Positions 9,072-19,083 of a stretch of DNA of 64,000 nt are shown one piece after another. The DNA lies in NCBI RefSeq assembly GCF_022846435.1, contig NZ_AP025627.1, positions 3,320,001-3,384,000 on the forward strand, in the 5' to 3' direction. The notes under the pieces were generated by a model. The model was not told the DNA's origin. It was given only the letters and a program-made list of their open reading frames with translations, and did no database searches. Each line of letters starts with the position of its first letter. The stretch's first letter is position 1. Position numbers and translations under genes: made by a program. The stretch is from Parageobacillus sp. KH3-4. Lineage in GTDB: Bacteria > Bacillota > Bacilli > Bacillales > Anoxybacillaceae.

Positions 9072-10013
9072 TTAAAGCTTACTTCCTGTCATCCATGCAA
9101 CTGCATCTACTTCACGGACAACTGCGTCAAGGTAAGCATAAAGAACATGATAAGTTGCATCTTTGGCCGCAGCTGTTGCTCCTTCAGCAGTACGGATATA
9201 ACGTAATTGACGAGTAAACACCGGTTTCAAGTTACTCATCGGAGTTAAAGCAGCAAATCCACTTTGCAATTCTGCTACCACCTCAACAGGATAACCTGCT
9301 AAACGAGTAATTTTCCCATCTTGAAGAACAGCATCACCAAATCCAGTTTGGCGTTGTGATACCATAGCAACTAATTTATCATTTGTTTTTTGTGTGATGA
9401 ACCAAGTGATGTCTGAAAAGCTTTTATAACGTTCTGGTAACAATTGAATGTGATTCACAAAATCTAAAATGGTAGGTTCGTTATTTGCCAAATCTGTTTT
9501 GTATGGTGATTGTTTCATTTTCTTAACAAAACCATCTAAGATGCTTAGAAAAGGATCTGGAGTCGTACCATCTTCTAATTTGGCATCAACATCGCCATTG
9601 AAAATCAAATCTTGCAGATCTACCCCGAATTGTCGCTGAATCATGTTAATAACTTTTTCTTCAACGTTATCCCCACGTGCTGAAACCGAATAATATACAT
9701 CATCATTTTGCAGCCATTCATCCCATTTCACTTTTTTAACAGCATACGGAATCTGACGATTACTAATTGAACCCGTGCCTGTTGGATTATCGTCCTTTCC
9801 AGCTTGACGAATTTTCCGACGACCAACAGAAAGCGCATCAATATTTCCTGCTGGTACATCCCGATAGATTGGTTGTAGTTTTGGAAGTGTAGAAGCATTG
9901 TTAATAGTATCCACCAAGAACGCTTCGGCATCACTTCTTGCCATCGGAATATCTAAATTCTTTTTGATTGTTGCCACTGCAGCTTCCTTCGTTAAAATTG
10001 TTTGATTATCCAT
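9072..10013 (-). CDS. xkdG: XkdG-like major capsid protein
   Basis: This 313-residue protein is positioned directly after the protease/scaffold gene. Its size and PBSX synteny (XkdG/YqbE) identify it as the head shell subunit with an HK97 fold. It has no cysteines. It is probably expressed at high level; AGGAGG lies upstream of ATG 10013. Confidence 0.88.
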   Translation of the reverse strand: MDNQTILTKEAAVATIKKNLDIPMARSDAEAFLVDTINNASTLPKLQPIYRDVPAGNIDALSVGRRKIRQAGKDDNPTGTGSISNRQIPYAVKKVKWDEWLQNDDVYYSVSARGDNVEEKVINMIQRQFGVDLQDLIFNGDVDAKLEDGTTPDPFLSILDGFVKKMKQSPYKTDLANNEPTILDFVNHIQLLPERYKSFSDITWFITQKTNDKLVAMVSQRQTGFGDAVLQDGKITRLAGYPVEVVAELQSGFAALTPMSNLKPVFTRQLRYIRTAEGATAAAKDATYHVLYAYLDAVVREVDAVAWMTGSKL

Positions 10014-10031
10014 TCTTTATTCCTCCTTTAT

Positions 10032-11231
10032 TTACTGAAATAGACGCATATATCCTTTTTGTACGTCAGTTTGTTGTGGACTCGGCGGGTCCTGATCAGC
10101 TTGTTTAGAAATTCCTCGTGCTTTTTCAACGGCATCCAAACGTTTCATGATAGGATCCAATTTTGCATCGAGAATTTCACCAAGCTGTTTTGCAATATCT
10201 TCCTCACCAGATTGCTGGCCTTCGCCTTGGTTAGAAACGCCTTCTCCCTTTTCAATTTCATCCAGACGCTTTGTGATCGCTGATAGCTTTTCATCAAGTA
10301 GTTTTTCGATATCCTCTTTTTTCACTTCTTCTTCCTCCTCTTCAAGCGCAATTAAGTCAGCAAGAGCTGCGTGCGCATCTTTGATTTTTTGCATGTTGGC
10401 AGCAGAAATTTTCCTTCCTGCTTTTTGAATATCTTCAGGTGGCTTCCCGATAGCCTTCAAAACATTGTCGGCAAGCAAAATCTCATTCATGATGTCAACG
10501 AAATCCTGAATGGCTTCTCGAATTTTTGTTTCATCTTCTTCAAATACATATTTATCCATTTGCCAGTTATAGGACCGGATGGTTGTTTCAAAGCTATCCA
10601 TGGCCGCCCAAAAGTTTCTAGCTTTTTTACCTTGCTCATATTTGTCACGAACCGCGCCTTTTTGAATCTTCTCACCAGTGAAAAAGTTTTTAAGCAAATT
10701 AAAAAAGCCCTTCACTTCGTCATCTTCATTTGACTTCGTGACAGGCTTTTCTTCTTGTTTTTCTATTACCTCGGCAGTGCCGGCCATCGAATAACCGGTG
10801 ATTTCGCCTTTCTTTATTTGCTCCCATATCTCATCAGAAGCCTTTGTAACGAGTACCCAAGAACCTTTTTTAATTTCTTCATCGCCGATTTTAAAATCTG
10901 TAGGAGCAATATAAGATTCAACCACTTCCCCTACACCGGCATTAAAATCATGTTGCTTGTCAATATTGCGATAATCCTTCATAAAAACATGCGCGGCTTT
11001 TTCGATTTCTTCTGCTGTCATAAAATCTCCGTGGGCATCTACCACATCCGGTTCATAGACCACACCGTAGACTAGCTTTTGTTCTTCCTCATCCTTGTTA
11101 ATAAAAACCCTTACTTCTTTTTGGAAGGTTGGCTGCTTATCAGATTTTGTAAGGAAAAAGCGTTTCTGATTGGCCCCTTTATCCACATAACTAACATGTG
11201 TAATGTGGGCATTTACTAATTCTCTCGGCAT
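10032..11231 (-). CDS. xkdF: XkdF-like prohead protease/scaffold
   Basis: This protein has 399 residues. Residues 1-160 resemble the XkdF-type prohead serine peptidase, with DAHGDFMTAEEIEKAAHVFM, the histidine-containing DKQHDF segment and the GEITGYSMAG serine region. The C-terminal half (about 290-370) is strongly charged coiled coil, typical of a scaffolding domain, with a repeated K-L-D-x-I-x-K-R-L-D type unit. It probably both scaffolds the prohead and cleaves it. The start overlaps the preceding small gene by one base (TAATG). Confidence 0.85.
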   Translation of the reverse strand: MPRELVNAHITHVSYVDKGANQKRFFLTKSDKQPTFQKEVRVFINKDEEEQKLVYGVVYEPDVVDAHGDFMTAEEIEKAAHVFMKDYRNIDKQHDFNAGVGEVVESYIAPTDFKIGDEEIKKGSWVLVTKASDEIWEQIKKGEITGYSMAGTAEVIEKQEEKPVTKSNEDDEVKGFFNLLKNFFTGEKIQKGAVRDKYEQGKKARNFWAAMDSFETTIRSYNWQMDKYVFEEDETKIREAIQDFVDIMNEILLADNVLKAIGKPPEDIQKAGRKISAANMQKIKDAHAALADLIALEEEEEEVKKEDIEKLLDEKLSAITKRLDEIEKGEGVSNQGEGQQSGEEDIAKQLGEILDAKLDPIMKRLDAVEKARGISKQADQDPPSPQQTDVQKGYMRLFQ

Positions 11232-11359
11232 TATGGACTCACCTCCTTTCGGTCTTCACTTTTAATACAGTCTGAACAAATTCCTGGATGTTCTTCGTAT
11301 TCTTTGTCATTTAACCAAGCATGGCATTTTTTACAGAAACCAAGTCCATCCGCAATCAT
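11231..11359 (-). CDS. Small CxxC protein upstream of xkdF
   Basis: This 42-residue gene (MIADGLGFCKKCHAWLNDKE...) has two Cys pairs (CKKC and CSDC), consistent with a small zinc knuckle. Its stop overlaps the xkdF start (TAATG), and the xkdF ribosome site AAGGAGG lies in its last codons. Function is unknown; a transcript-linked structural or regulatory role is possible. Confidence 0.6.
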   Translation of the reverse strand: MIADGLGFCKKCHAWLNDKEYEEHPGICSDCIKSEDRKEVSP

Positions 11360-11373
11360 TTTCTAATCACCAC

Positions 11374-12294
11374 CTAACTATTCAATTCCTTCAAAGCTTC
11401 TTGTCGCAATTGCTCCTTTTCTTCTTGAGAAAGGCCAAGAATTGATTCATCGACCACTGGACCCATGGTGCAATGGCAATTCACACGCTCTTTCGCAGAT
11501 AACGAAGGATCACGGGGATACTGACATGTTTCGCCGCTACCCTCTATTTTAAATTCCTCATCCACACCAACCTCTACGCCATCCATGGCCACATGATTTT
11601 CACGAGGTTGATTTTTCTTACTACCAGAATGCTTCCACTTCTTTTTTACAACCGCAGGACTTTGCATATATGATTCCCATTGAGCACGACTGGAAGCAGT
11701 AAGAATTTCTGTGATAGCAGTGGTCCTGGCTCTCTTTCTATCAAATTCAGGCAAATCCTTCATTTTCAGTTCAACATCTTGGATCGAGTCCCCGTTCTCG
11801 ATGGCATCAGTCAACACCTTTTCAATAGCTTTATGAGTATTCAACTGCATTAAATCAGCCAGCTTAGTAGACCAGTCCTTTACCCAATTCGTTGTTTGAG
11901 TGGATGTCTCTACAAAAGGAATATCCGGATCAATTGATTCCATCAACTTTTTGCATAATTCCTCAATGGTCAATTGAAGAAATTCTGCTGTTACTTCACC
12001 GAATTCCTCTGCAAATTCATCTGTAGCAAAAAGATTGTTTGTGAAGTATTGTAGAATGGCTTCTAAAGTTGGTTTGTCATCCTTTGAAACAAATGCTTTC
12101 ATTTCTTTTAAATAAAGCTTCCGCTGATTCCTAAGTAGCTTAGCAATTTTCTTTTCATAGTCTTCAACGATTTTGGGCAAAATCTCTAGCCCCGGGAAGT
12201 CTGGAACAACATCAGTGAGCTTTTCATCGTCTTCTTCCTCGGCCTTCTGGATAAATGCATTCAAACTTTGCAGGAGTTGTTCAACCTTACTCAT
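11374..12294 (-). CDS. Mu gpF-like minor head protein
   Basis: This 306-residue protein carries a C-terminal phage head morphogenesis domain (about 190-285): a TAITEILTASSRAQWESY helix, then WKHSGSKKNQPRENHVAMDG, ending with the NCHCTMGPV cysteine/histidine signature. Minor head proteins of this family sit next to the portal and are injected or stabilise the prohead. Four-base overlap with the portal gene. Confidence 0.88.
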   Translation of the reverse strand: MSKVEQLLQSLNAFIQKAEEEDDEKLTDVVPDFPGLEILPKIVEDYEKKIAKLLRNQRKLYLKEMKAFVSKDDKPTLEAILQYFTNNLFATDEFAEEFGEVTAEFLQLTIEELCKKLMESIDPDIPFVETSTQTTNWVKDWSTKLADLMQLNTHKAIEKVLTDAIENGDSIQDVELKMKDLPEFDRKRARTTAITEILTASSRAQWESYMQSPAVVKKKWKHSGSKKNQPRENHVAMDGVEVGVDEEFKIEGSGETCQYPRDPSLSAKERVNCHCTMGPVVDESILGLSQEEKEQLRQEALKELNS

Positions 12295-13817
12295 ACTTTC
12301 AACTCCTCAAGAACATCTCGTATATCTTTGAGCAGCATAATCAAATCGTTCTGTTGCTCTTTTGATTTCTGCATAAGAATCGGCATAGTTGATTGCTGTT
12401 CTTTCAACAACAATTGGAATGGTTTGTTGTACTCTGCCGGCCACTCTTCAAGCGTTTTTCCTAAAACCCTACCTAATAGATCTCTCAAATCATTCGGCGA
12501 TGCAGCTCCAGCGTTAATAAAAGGTGTTAGGACTTTTGCGATTTCTATCGGGTCCCTAAAATCTGGACCTTTTAACGTGATTTTTACATGTTGCAATTCC
12601 AGAGCCGGTAGAAACAATGTATTTAATTTGTTAGCAAGGAAGTTCCTTTCCGGTTGGAAAACTTGTTCTTCTGTGATTTTTCGTGCTGTATCTGCTGTTG
12701 CACGGTTGTATTCATGGGCTTCGCCGGTATATAAGGGCGGAAGTCGAAAAGCCGAACGCAACTTTTCGCGTGTTTTTTGATCATATTCAAGAAACAAAGC
12801 ATCCTGCTGCAGAACTTCCGCTAAGGATTTTATTTGCACCTTTACTGGCATCGGTTTGTCCGTTCCAGTATCTGTTGTTGTTTCGATCCCTTCTGCCTCG
12901 AGCAACAGGAATTTATGAGCGTTCTCCACTCCCTCGATGCTGTTCATGTATTCCTGGAGTTGATTGAAAGATTGTTCTGATAACATCCCATTCTCGACAA
13001 TTATTGCAGCAGGAGTGTGCCTTCCTTGCTTGAAATACATATAGTTCAATTCTTCTGCTTTCCTAGCACCATAAAGGCTAACAATGTGCCCAATCCATCG
13101 AGGGATCCCGTACGTGCCACTTCCAATCTTGAAGTGAATAACTTCGGTTGCTCTCAAGTTCTCAGGTGTGTTTTCATCAAACTTCCCATTTGTTAGATTC
13201 ATCACTCGTGGATCGCCATACTCTTTGAAGAAAACTTTTTTCCCGTTCACCATCTGCACATACCGACGGAATTTCTTCCATCGCTTAATCTTTTTTGATA
13301 CACCGTTTTCTGTAATCGTAAATTCAACTTCCTCCGGAACCGTATAAGTACACACCCTCATGTTTTGACAGTCGATATATTCAATTCCGGCCGGCCTTCC
13401 TAGCCCATCTCTCAAAACTTCGATAAAGCCGTTTCCCGTCTTTTCACGATCTTCAAGAGCATATCCTAAAATTGTTTCAGCCGATTCATCAAAATGGAGA
13501 TACTTGATGAATTCTTCTAATCTCACCCATTCATTTTCAGCTTGTTTCTTTACTTTCTCCGAAACATCTTTTGCATTGATATCGAAAGTGTAATCTGGTT
13601 GGAGTCCAAAACCTACAATATTGGTTCGATAAGCATCTACGCATTGCTGAAGTATCGTCGAGTATTCAGCAATTCGTTTCAATTCCTTTAAATTGTACGG
13701 AGGTTCGATTACTTCATCGCTGTACAAATTCTTGAATTCATCTTCATATATTTGGCGTGTCGTTGTGCTTGGTGCTTCTACCTTCACAACACGCACTCTC
13801 ATTTGTTGCTGTGCCAT
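12291..13817 (-). CDS. xkdE: XkdE-like portal protein
   Basis: This 508-residue protein of the phage portal family has the usual EPPYNLKELKRIAEYSTILQ start and the helical ring-forming core. It forms the dodecameric DNA entry vertex. Position directly after the large terminase matches PBSX xkdE. Confidence 0.9.
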   Translation of the reverse strand: MAQQQMRVRVVKVEAPSTTTRQIYEDEFKNLYSDEVIEPPYNLKELKRIAEYSTILQQCVDAYRTNIVGFGLQPDYTFDINAKDVSEKVKKQAENEWVRLEEFIKYLHFDESAETILGYALEDREKTGNGFIEVLRDGLGRPAGIEYIDCQNMRVCTYTVPEEVEFTITENGVSKKIKRWKKFRRYVQMVNGKKVFFKEYGDPRVMNLTNGKFDENTPENLRATEVIHFKIGSGTYGIPRWIGHIVSLYGARKAEELNYMYFKQGRHTPAAIIVENGMLSEQSFNQLQEYMNSIEGVENAHKFLLLEAEGIETTTDTGTDKPMPVKVQIKSLAEVLQQDALFLEYDQKTREKLRSAFRLPPLYTGEAHEYNRATADTARKITEEQVFQPERNFLANKLNTLFLPALELQHVKITLKGPDFRDPIEIAKVLTPFINAGAASPNDLRDLLGRVLGKTLEEWPAEYNKPFQLLLKEQQSTMPILMQKSKEQQNDLIMLLKDIRDVLEELKV

Positions 13818-13820
13818 AGC

Positions 13821-15119
13821 CTACCTCCTTTCTCTGTTTGGTCTTTGCCGTACTTTCGGTTTTTCTTTCAAGTCCTCTACCTCATAATCATCTAGTGCAT
13901 ACCAGATGGCCGAAAGAGTATGCGGGTCAATGTTAAACTCGTCTTCGATGATGTTTCCGTTTTTGTCTTTGGCATATGTTAAATCTTTTAATTCAAAAAT
14001 GGTGTTCGTACATCTATCCGAACAAATGATTTTTTTAAACCTCTTGATTTTCTTAGTGTATTGTAAACGAGAGCCTGGAAACTTTAGTGCTCCTACCATA
14101 TTGAACCCCTGTTTGCGGTAGTATCGAATGGTTTTTGGTTCCGCACTATCGGCTTTGATAAGCTCCTGCGTTTCTTTAAACTCGGATATCTCCTCGGCCG
14201 TTTCATCGTCCGTCATTTGATTCTTGTAATACTCCCAATAGATATAAAGGTATTTTTTATCAGGGTCCACCGCCAAACGTATAACGGCGTTATAAGAATC
14301 AACAAAACCAAAGTCCATGCCAACACGCTTTATCGGCTTACGAATGTTTGAAATAGCTTCCATAACTTTATCATGCGGAGCTACTTCAAATTGAGGAAAT
14401 ACCCGAACTCCGTTAACGCCAAAATGACCTTTCCGGGCAACGCGGTAAAGGTCTGGGTCATAGTCTTTTAGTTCTTCCAATTGAGCGATATAACTTTCAG
14501 GCAAAAATAAATTATCATCAGCAGTTGAGTGATGATAATAGGTGTCGTTTGTTATGATTGTCCGTTTTTCATAAAGTTCTTCGTCATCCAAAATCAAACG
14601 CTTATTTTGTTCATCTTTAAAAAAATGTCGGTAGGTCCAGTTGTTCTTGCTCACTGGATTTGTTGACAGGATCATATGAAGCTTCAATGTTGGATGACGT
14701 AAGCGTCCGAGCAGTTCTTTAAAACCTTCATATTTGACTTCGGAACACTCTTCAACCCATATGATTGAGACGTTATGGATTGATTTCAGCTTGGCCGGCT
14801 TGTCCATTCCTTTAAAGATGATTTTTGACCCGTTAGGAAAACGAATTTGCATGGGAGATGTCAAACATTCGATTATGTTTTCCAAACCCAAGTCATGGAC
14901 AATTTCCTCAAGTAACGAATACGTTGAATCCCTATGAGTATCATAGACCTCACGAACAACTAAGGCCGTGCGTTTTTCACTCAATAGTTTTAGAATTAGT
15001 TTTAAAGCAATATGATAACTTTTACCGGATCCGTAACCGCCGACAAGAAAGTAAAACTTATGGTTCCAATCAAACAGAAAGTCTTCAAAATGAGGGTTGA
15101 CTTCTTTTTCAATAATCAT
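13821..15119 (-). CDS. xtmB: Terminase large subunit (XtmB)
   Basis: This is a 432-residue packaging motor. Walker A-like GGYGSGKS is near residues 28-35 and Walker B-like ...[10 protein letters not shown] near 120. The coupling segment STNPVS and RNase H-fold nuclease acidic residues (VGMDFGFVD, about 262-270) follow. The length agrees with PBSX XtmB-type terminases. It overlaps the small subunit gene by four bases. Confidence 0.95.
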   Translation of the reverse strand: MIIEKEVNPHFEDFLFDWNHKFYFLVGGYGSGKSYHIALKLILKLLSEKRTALVVREVYDTHRDSTYSLLEEIVHDLGLENIIECLTSPMQIRFPNGSKIIFKGMDKPAKLKSIHNVSIIWVEECSEVKYEGFKELLGRLRHPTLKLHMILSTNPVSKNNWTYRHFFKDEQNKRLILDDEELYEKRTIITNDTYYHHSTADDNLFLPESYIAQLEELKDYDPDLYRVARKGHFGVNGVRVFPQFEVAPHDKVMEAISNIRKPIKRVGMDFGFVDSYNAVIRLAVDPDKKYLYIYWEYYKNQMTDDETAEEISEFKETQELIKADSAEPKTIRYYRKQGFNMVGALKFPGSRLQYTKKIKRFKKIICSDRCTNTIFELKDLTYAKDKNGNIIEDEFNIDPHTLSAIWYALDDYEVEDLKEKPKVRQRPNRERR

Positions 15120-15850
15120 GAATCCTCACCCTTGCCTTTCCGCTTGATGAGGATTTCAATCGGCTTGTCGTCGGAACCGGAAGAGATTTTTTCAACCTCC
15201 GCCTTCGTTTTCTCGATTCCTAACCGCATTTGCTCAAGTTTCAATCGACGCTCATCATCTTCATGAGCCAGTTCATTAAACTGCTTAATTAAGCTTCTAA
15301 GCTCACTCATGGCCCTAGACTGTGCGTTGAGAAAGGTAGCATGACGATCCCAGGCAAATTGGAATTCCCACTCTGTCTCTGAGCTACTTGAATTTTCTCC
15401 CCAACTTTCTTTCTCCTTCTTCAATTCTTTAATCATTTCATCCTTCGATTCAACAAACATAATTTTCTGTGCTCGTATAATCGCAGCATATTGAATCATG
15501 ATCTGATCCCAAATAAGATCAGCAGGACTTTTCTCTTCCAACATCCCCATGATTTCAAGTGTTTCTTGCGGGATGTATTTCGAGAAGAAGCCATGCTTCA
15601 ATGCGTTCTGGTTGCCTTTTGGAGCCGCACCACCTTTATTTCCCTTTGCATTTATATTCCCTATAGGTGCGCCCCTTTTATTTTTTGTGTGCACACTTTT
15701 TTCTTTGTGTGCACCCTTTCCACGCGTCCAACCGTAACGCTTTTTCCATGACTTGACCGTATTTAAAGACACGCCATATTTTTCAGCAATGTCCTTGTAT
15801 TTCATGCCTTTGACATAATCTTTTTCAGCTTGAATATATTTTTCCGTCAC
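15116..15850 (-). CDS. xtmA: Terminase small subunit (XtmA)
   Basis: This 244-residue protein has an N-terminal helix-turn-helix ([19 protein letters not shown], residues 22-40), a Gly/Asn/Lys-rich hinge ([24 protein letters not shown]-type sequence), and a C-terminal coiled coil for assembly. It recognises pac DNA and recruits XtmB. The start is a GTG at 15850. It is the first gene of the late structural operon. Confidence 0.92.
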   Translation of the reverse strand: MTEKYIQAEKDYVKGMKYKDIAEKYGVSLNTVKSWKKRYGWTRGKGAHKEKSVHTKNKRGAPIGNINAKGNKGGAAPKGNQNALKHGFFSKYIPQETLEIMGMLEEKSPADLIWDQIMIQYAAIIRAQKIMFVESKDEMIKELKKEKESWGENSSSSETEWEFQFAWDRHATFLNAQSRAMSELRSLIKQFNELAHEDDERRLKLEQMRLGIEKTKAEVEKISSGSDDKPIEILIKRKGKGEDS

Positions 15851-15893
15851 CTGCTACATCACCTGCCACCTCCGACTATTTGTGTTTGTTTTG

Positions 15894-15923
15894 GAGCAAA
15901 AGAAAAGCACCACATTGGGTGCT
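15894..15923 (-). terminator. Intrinsic terminator before the late operon
   Basis: Stem AGCACC/GGTGCT (15906-15911 with 15918-15923) is followed on the minus strand by TTTCTTTTGC. It lies after the 119-residue gene and just before xtmA, so late transcription either begins in the short gap or must read through. Confidence 0.6.
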
Positions 15924-15933
15924 GAATAATTAT

Positions 15934-16290
15934 TTAACTGATTTCTTTCGGCAAATAGTAGTTCATGTAATATTCTACATCATACAAGAAACTGTATACG
16001 TTATTATAAGTTATTCTTCCTACTATAGAAGCAATTGCTTCATGGACAGCTGGCCTATAATAATTAAACAATTTATTATCCTTATACAAATTTTCAATTC
16101 TTTTTAAGCTATTATTTTTATATTCTTTTTCTAGTTCACCTCTTATTTTTTTAGCAATTTCAAGACTAGCTTTGGGATCTTTTTTATAAAGCTCCATTCC
16201 TTTACGTGCAGTCGTAATGAAATAATTCATTTTTTCTAAAACTTCATCCGTGTTTACATCATGTTTTCCATCAAACAATAACTCCCTCAT
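15934..16290 (-). CDS. Hypothetical phage protein
   Basis: This 118-residue, helical, tyrosine-rich protein starts at ATG 16290. That start has AAGGAGA upstream; an in-frame ATG 18 bp earlier would contain the ribosome site itself. I recognise no family. The codon use is AT-rich, like that of the next genes leftward of the regulatory region. It is isolated between two terminators. Confidence 0.6.
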   Translation of the reverse strand: MRELLFDGKHDVNTDEVLEKMNYFITTARKGMELYKKDPKASLEIAKKIRGELEKEYKNNSLKRIENLYKDNKLFNYYRPAVHEAIASIVGRITYNNVYSFLYDVEYYMNYYLPKEIS

Positions 16291-16370
16291 CGCATTCTCT
16301 CCTTTCACCGATTCATTTCGACAAAAGGAGACATTTCCCTGCTACTTTTATCCTAATACGTTGTTTTTCC

Positions 16371-16405
16371 TCCAAAATAAAAACGCCACCCCGATCGGAG
16401 TGACG
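16371..16405 (-). terminator. Intrinsic terminator after the PD-(D/E)XK gene
   Basis: The nine-pair stem 16384-16392/16397-16405 with loop GATC is followed on the minus strand by TTTTTATTTT. It closes the accessory block. Confidence 0.75.
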
Positions 16406-16524
16406 CCCTGCTTCAACAAAATTTCACACTATCATCATATCATCTTTAAATAAAAATACTCTGTCATTATTCTGCCATTATTCTGCCACTTTAAAAAACA
16501 AAATAATTATCTGTTGCTTTTCTT

Positions 16525-18606
16525 TCATTCTTCTGTCATATCTCTGTCAAAAAAACTAGATATGGCTGCAGCAGCTAAATTATTAGAAAGTTGCTCCTCC
16601 CAACTCCCTTGTGGTCTTACCATGAATTTACGCCCACGAATATAGTAAGAATGAGGTATTAATAAATAGGCACCATAAACACTTTCTTCAAGAAAATAAG
16701 GATTTTCCAAAAAATGCACAAGATCTTCTGGTAACACTTCTCCTTTTTGTCGAATAGGTTTACAAAGTACCACTTCTTCTCCCTCATAAACACGTAACTC
16801 GCCATCGAAAAACTTTTCCAGAGCACTTGTATCTATTATTGGTATTTCTTTTATTTTAGTTCCCGATCCATAAAAACAGCTTAATAGAACAAAAGGCTGA
16901 ATATTAAGTTCCTCTAGATCTTCCTCACTAATTCCGAATCGCTCACAAAAATCTTTAGGATTACGTTTAATATATGCTACAGCTTTTTCAGCTTGATACA
17001 CCCCTTGTTTTATTTTATGATCGACATTAAGGTGATCCCAAGGTTCCATAGGCTCTATCCGATTTTTCAATTGTCCAAGGAATAAGTAGGAACCCTTACG
17101 AGCAATCAAATCAATATCTCCTCTATAAGTTTCCCCTTGATATTTATAAGAATAATGGAATCGTTTTGGGTATACGGTAAATCCGTACTTTTCAAACCGT
17201 TTTCTAGTTACTTCTTCAAAATTGTCTCCTCGATCACTTAACTGAACACCAAGTTTATTGAGATGGTAAATATAAGTTTTTGAAAAATTATTCATCATGA
17301 ATAATGAAGGAATAATCATTACTTTTCCTCTATTTGTCACAAGAGGTTTATAATACAAGTCAAATAATTCATCGTTTCCAAATGTATATAGGTTTATTAA
17401 CTTTTCAATATCTCGTTCTGATACTTCCCGTTTAAAAATCTTTGACAGAATTGGAGTAAAAATATATGCAATATCCTTTATATCAATTGCAAGATAAGGT
17501 ACCATAGCTTCCTTTTGATATTTCTCTCTGAAATGTTGTGTTGCCTCAAAGTACAACAATGCTAAAACCTTTAAACAATAATAAAAAATAAATATTTCAA
17601 AGCAGTTAATCCCTAGTATCTCTTGCTGTTCTAGATTGGTAATGTACGCATTATCAAGAATAAGCAAATAATTTTGATAAGATTCTTCTATCGCGCGCTT
17701 AAAAGCTTCTATAAAAACATTACTTGAAAGTTTTAACTTAAAATCATTTCCAGACGGTTTTACCTGTATGATCTGATCATAATCAATCTTTTCCTTAGAC
17801 CAACTAAAACGTTTTTCTGCAACTTTTGGTAAAGTTCGAAGTACATTTTGCATACGAGCGTGATCACGAAGTATTGGAAGTCGAAATCGTTTATACTCTT
17901 CAATATCTTTGTATATAAAAGTGACCTGTTTTTCCTCTACAATCATTTTCATATGATGAAGAGCTAGCTCATCACAAATCCAGTGTAGATAGTTAAGTGA
18001 GCGTATAATAGGGTACATCCTGTTCATGAATTTAGAACCTAGTTCCGCTACATATGGTAAATTTGTATCTTTTCCACGAAAACAACTATTTCTTTCACCT
18101 TCTTTCCAAATTTTCAACATAACATTTAGAGCCGCTATACTACTTTCATAATTTGTTTCCATACCGTAACTATACGAGAAATAAAAAAGTTTTTCATAAT
18201 CATTTGGATTTCTACTTAGTATTTCCAAGTTAAAATTCTCAAAAATGGACAAAATAATGTGCAACGCAACAATTGGATGAAATGTATAAAGCTCCTTTAG
18301 TACCAACTTATACTGATCTACATACCACTCCATCTCATGATTAAGCAATTGACATTGCTGAACATATTCGTTATCCACGATTCCTTGTTCACAGCACCAG
18401 TCCATTAATGGATTACAGAAGAGCCTTGTACGATTGTTATCTTCTGATTTATTCAAAAAGAGTGAATACCTCCTTACATATAAAGATATTTCTTCTTTTT
18501 TCCCTTCTTCTATCTTTTGCAAAGCAACCCGTTTAAACTGCTTCCTTGCTTGTTTATAATTTTTATTATTCAAGAGGCGTACAATTTCCTTTATTTCTCC
18601 TTGCAT
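16525..18606 (-). CDS. Large protein with PD-(D/E)XK nuclease-like core (candidate defence effector)
   Basis: This 693-residue protein starts at ATG 18606 (AAAGGGG upstream). The N-terminal 400 residues are helical with no family I know. At about 470-530 lies a restriction-endonuclease-like core: FEEVTRKRFEKYGF, then GDIDLIARKG (about 496), beta strand and GQLKNR (about 511). The usual E-x-K appears as Q-L-K, a known variant in this fold. A long C-terminal region follows. It is strongly AT-rich compared with the late genes and is transcribed alone, followed by a clear terminator. Phage genes of this form and place are often anti-phage cargo, but that is inference. Confidence 0.6.
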   Translation of the reverse strand: MQGEIKEIVRLLNNKNYKQARKQFKRVALQKIEEGKKEEISLYVRRYSLFLNKSEDNNRTRLFCNPLMDWCCEQGIVDNEYVQQCQLLNHEMEWYVDQYKLVLKELYTFHPIVALHIILSIFENFNLEILSRNPNDYEKLFYFSYSYGMETNYESSIAALNVMLKIWKEGERNSCFRGKDTNLPYVAELGSKFMNRMYPIIRSLNYLHWICDELALHHMKMIVEEKQVTFIYKDIEEYKRFRLPILRDHARMQNVLRTLPKVAEKRFSWSKEKIDYDQIIQVKPSGNDFKLKLSSNVFIEAFKRAIEESYQNYLLILDNAYITNLEQQEILGINCFEIFIFYYCLKVLALLYFEATQHFREKYQKEAMVPYLAIDIKDIAYIFTPILSKIFKREVSERDIEKLINLYTFGNDELFDLYYKPLVTNRGKVMIIPSLFMMNNFSKTYIYHLNKLGVQLSDRGDNFEEVTRKRFEKYGFTVYPKRFHYSYKYQGETYRGDIDLIARKGSYLFLGQLKNRIEPMEPWDHLNVDHKIKQGVYQAEKAVAYIKRNPKDFCERFGISEEDLEELNIQPFVLLSCFYGSGTKIKEIPIIDTSALEKFFDGELRVYEGEEVVLCKPIRQKGEVLPEDLVHFLENPYFLEESVYGAYLLIPHSYYIRGRKFMVRPQGSWEEQLSNNLAAAAISSFFDRDMTEE

Positions 18607-19083
18607 TTTAATCCCCTTTCTATACGGCACTGCTTGTTTATTAACTACCCATATCTTATATTTTGTGTAATTGGGTAATTCGTCAAATCCGTTGATATTC
18701 CTGCATTAGACCCATATGCAAAAATGAATTACACAATCCATAATTTTATGAGTAATTTATAAAGGACAAAAGAAAAAGTACTCACTTTTATTGAAAAATA
18801 AACACTTAAAACTTTGAATTTTATGTACAATTACACTAAAATTATCTAATTTTGAAATGCAAATATGTATAACACCGTCCATATTAAGACGGTGTTAAAA
18901 TAAAGTTGTTTAATTTAATTTTCTATGCTTCAGGGGACCAATACAATAAAATTGTTTAAAACCACTTTATTTTTGTAGACTTTAAAAACTATTAATTCAG
19001 GTCCCATCTACGATTTTTGTAAATCATTAAACCCTGAAATCTTCTCTAACATATTCCAATATATAATCTAATCCTATGGTATT
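18607..19083. other. AT-rich intergenic region
   Basis: There is no convincing gene in these 477 bases. A hairpin pairs AACACCGTC (18871-18879) with GACGGTGTT (18888-18896) but lacks a T-run on either strand. The promoter of the nuclease-like gene must lie near 18610-18760, where AT-rich repeats of the type TTACCCATAT and GTGTAATT occur in both orientations. Confidence 0.5.

Noticed and set aside
10059-11075. Plus-strand frames opposite xkdF
   Set aside because: They mirror the lysine/glutamate-rich coding strand and have no ribosome sites or family likeness. The same applies to plus-strand frames across the other late genes.
18871-18896. Intrinsic terminator after the QueC fusion
   Set aside because: The stem is good but neither strand shows a T-run.
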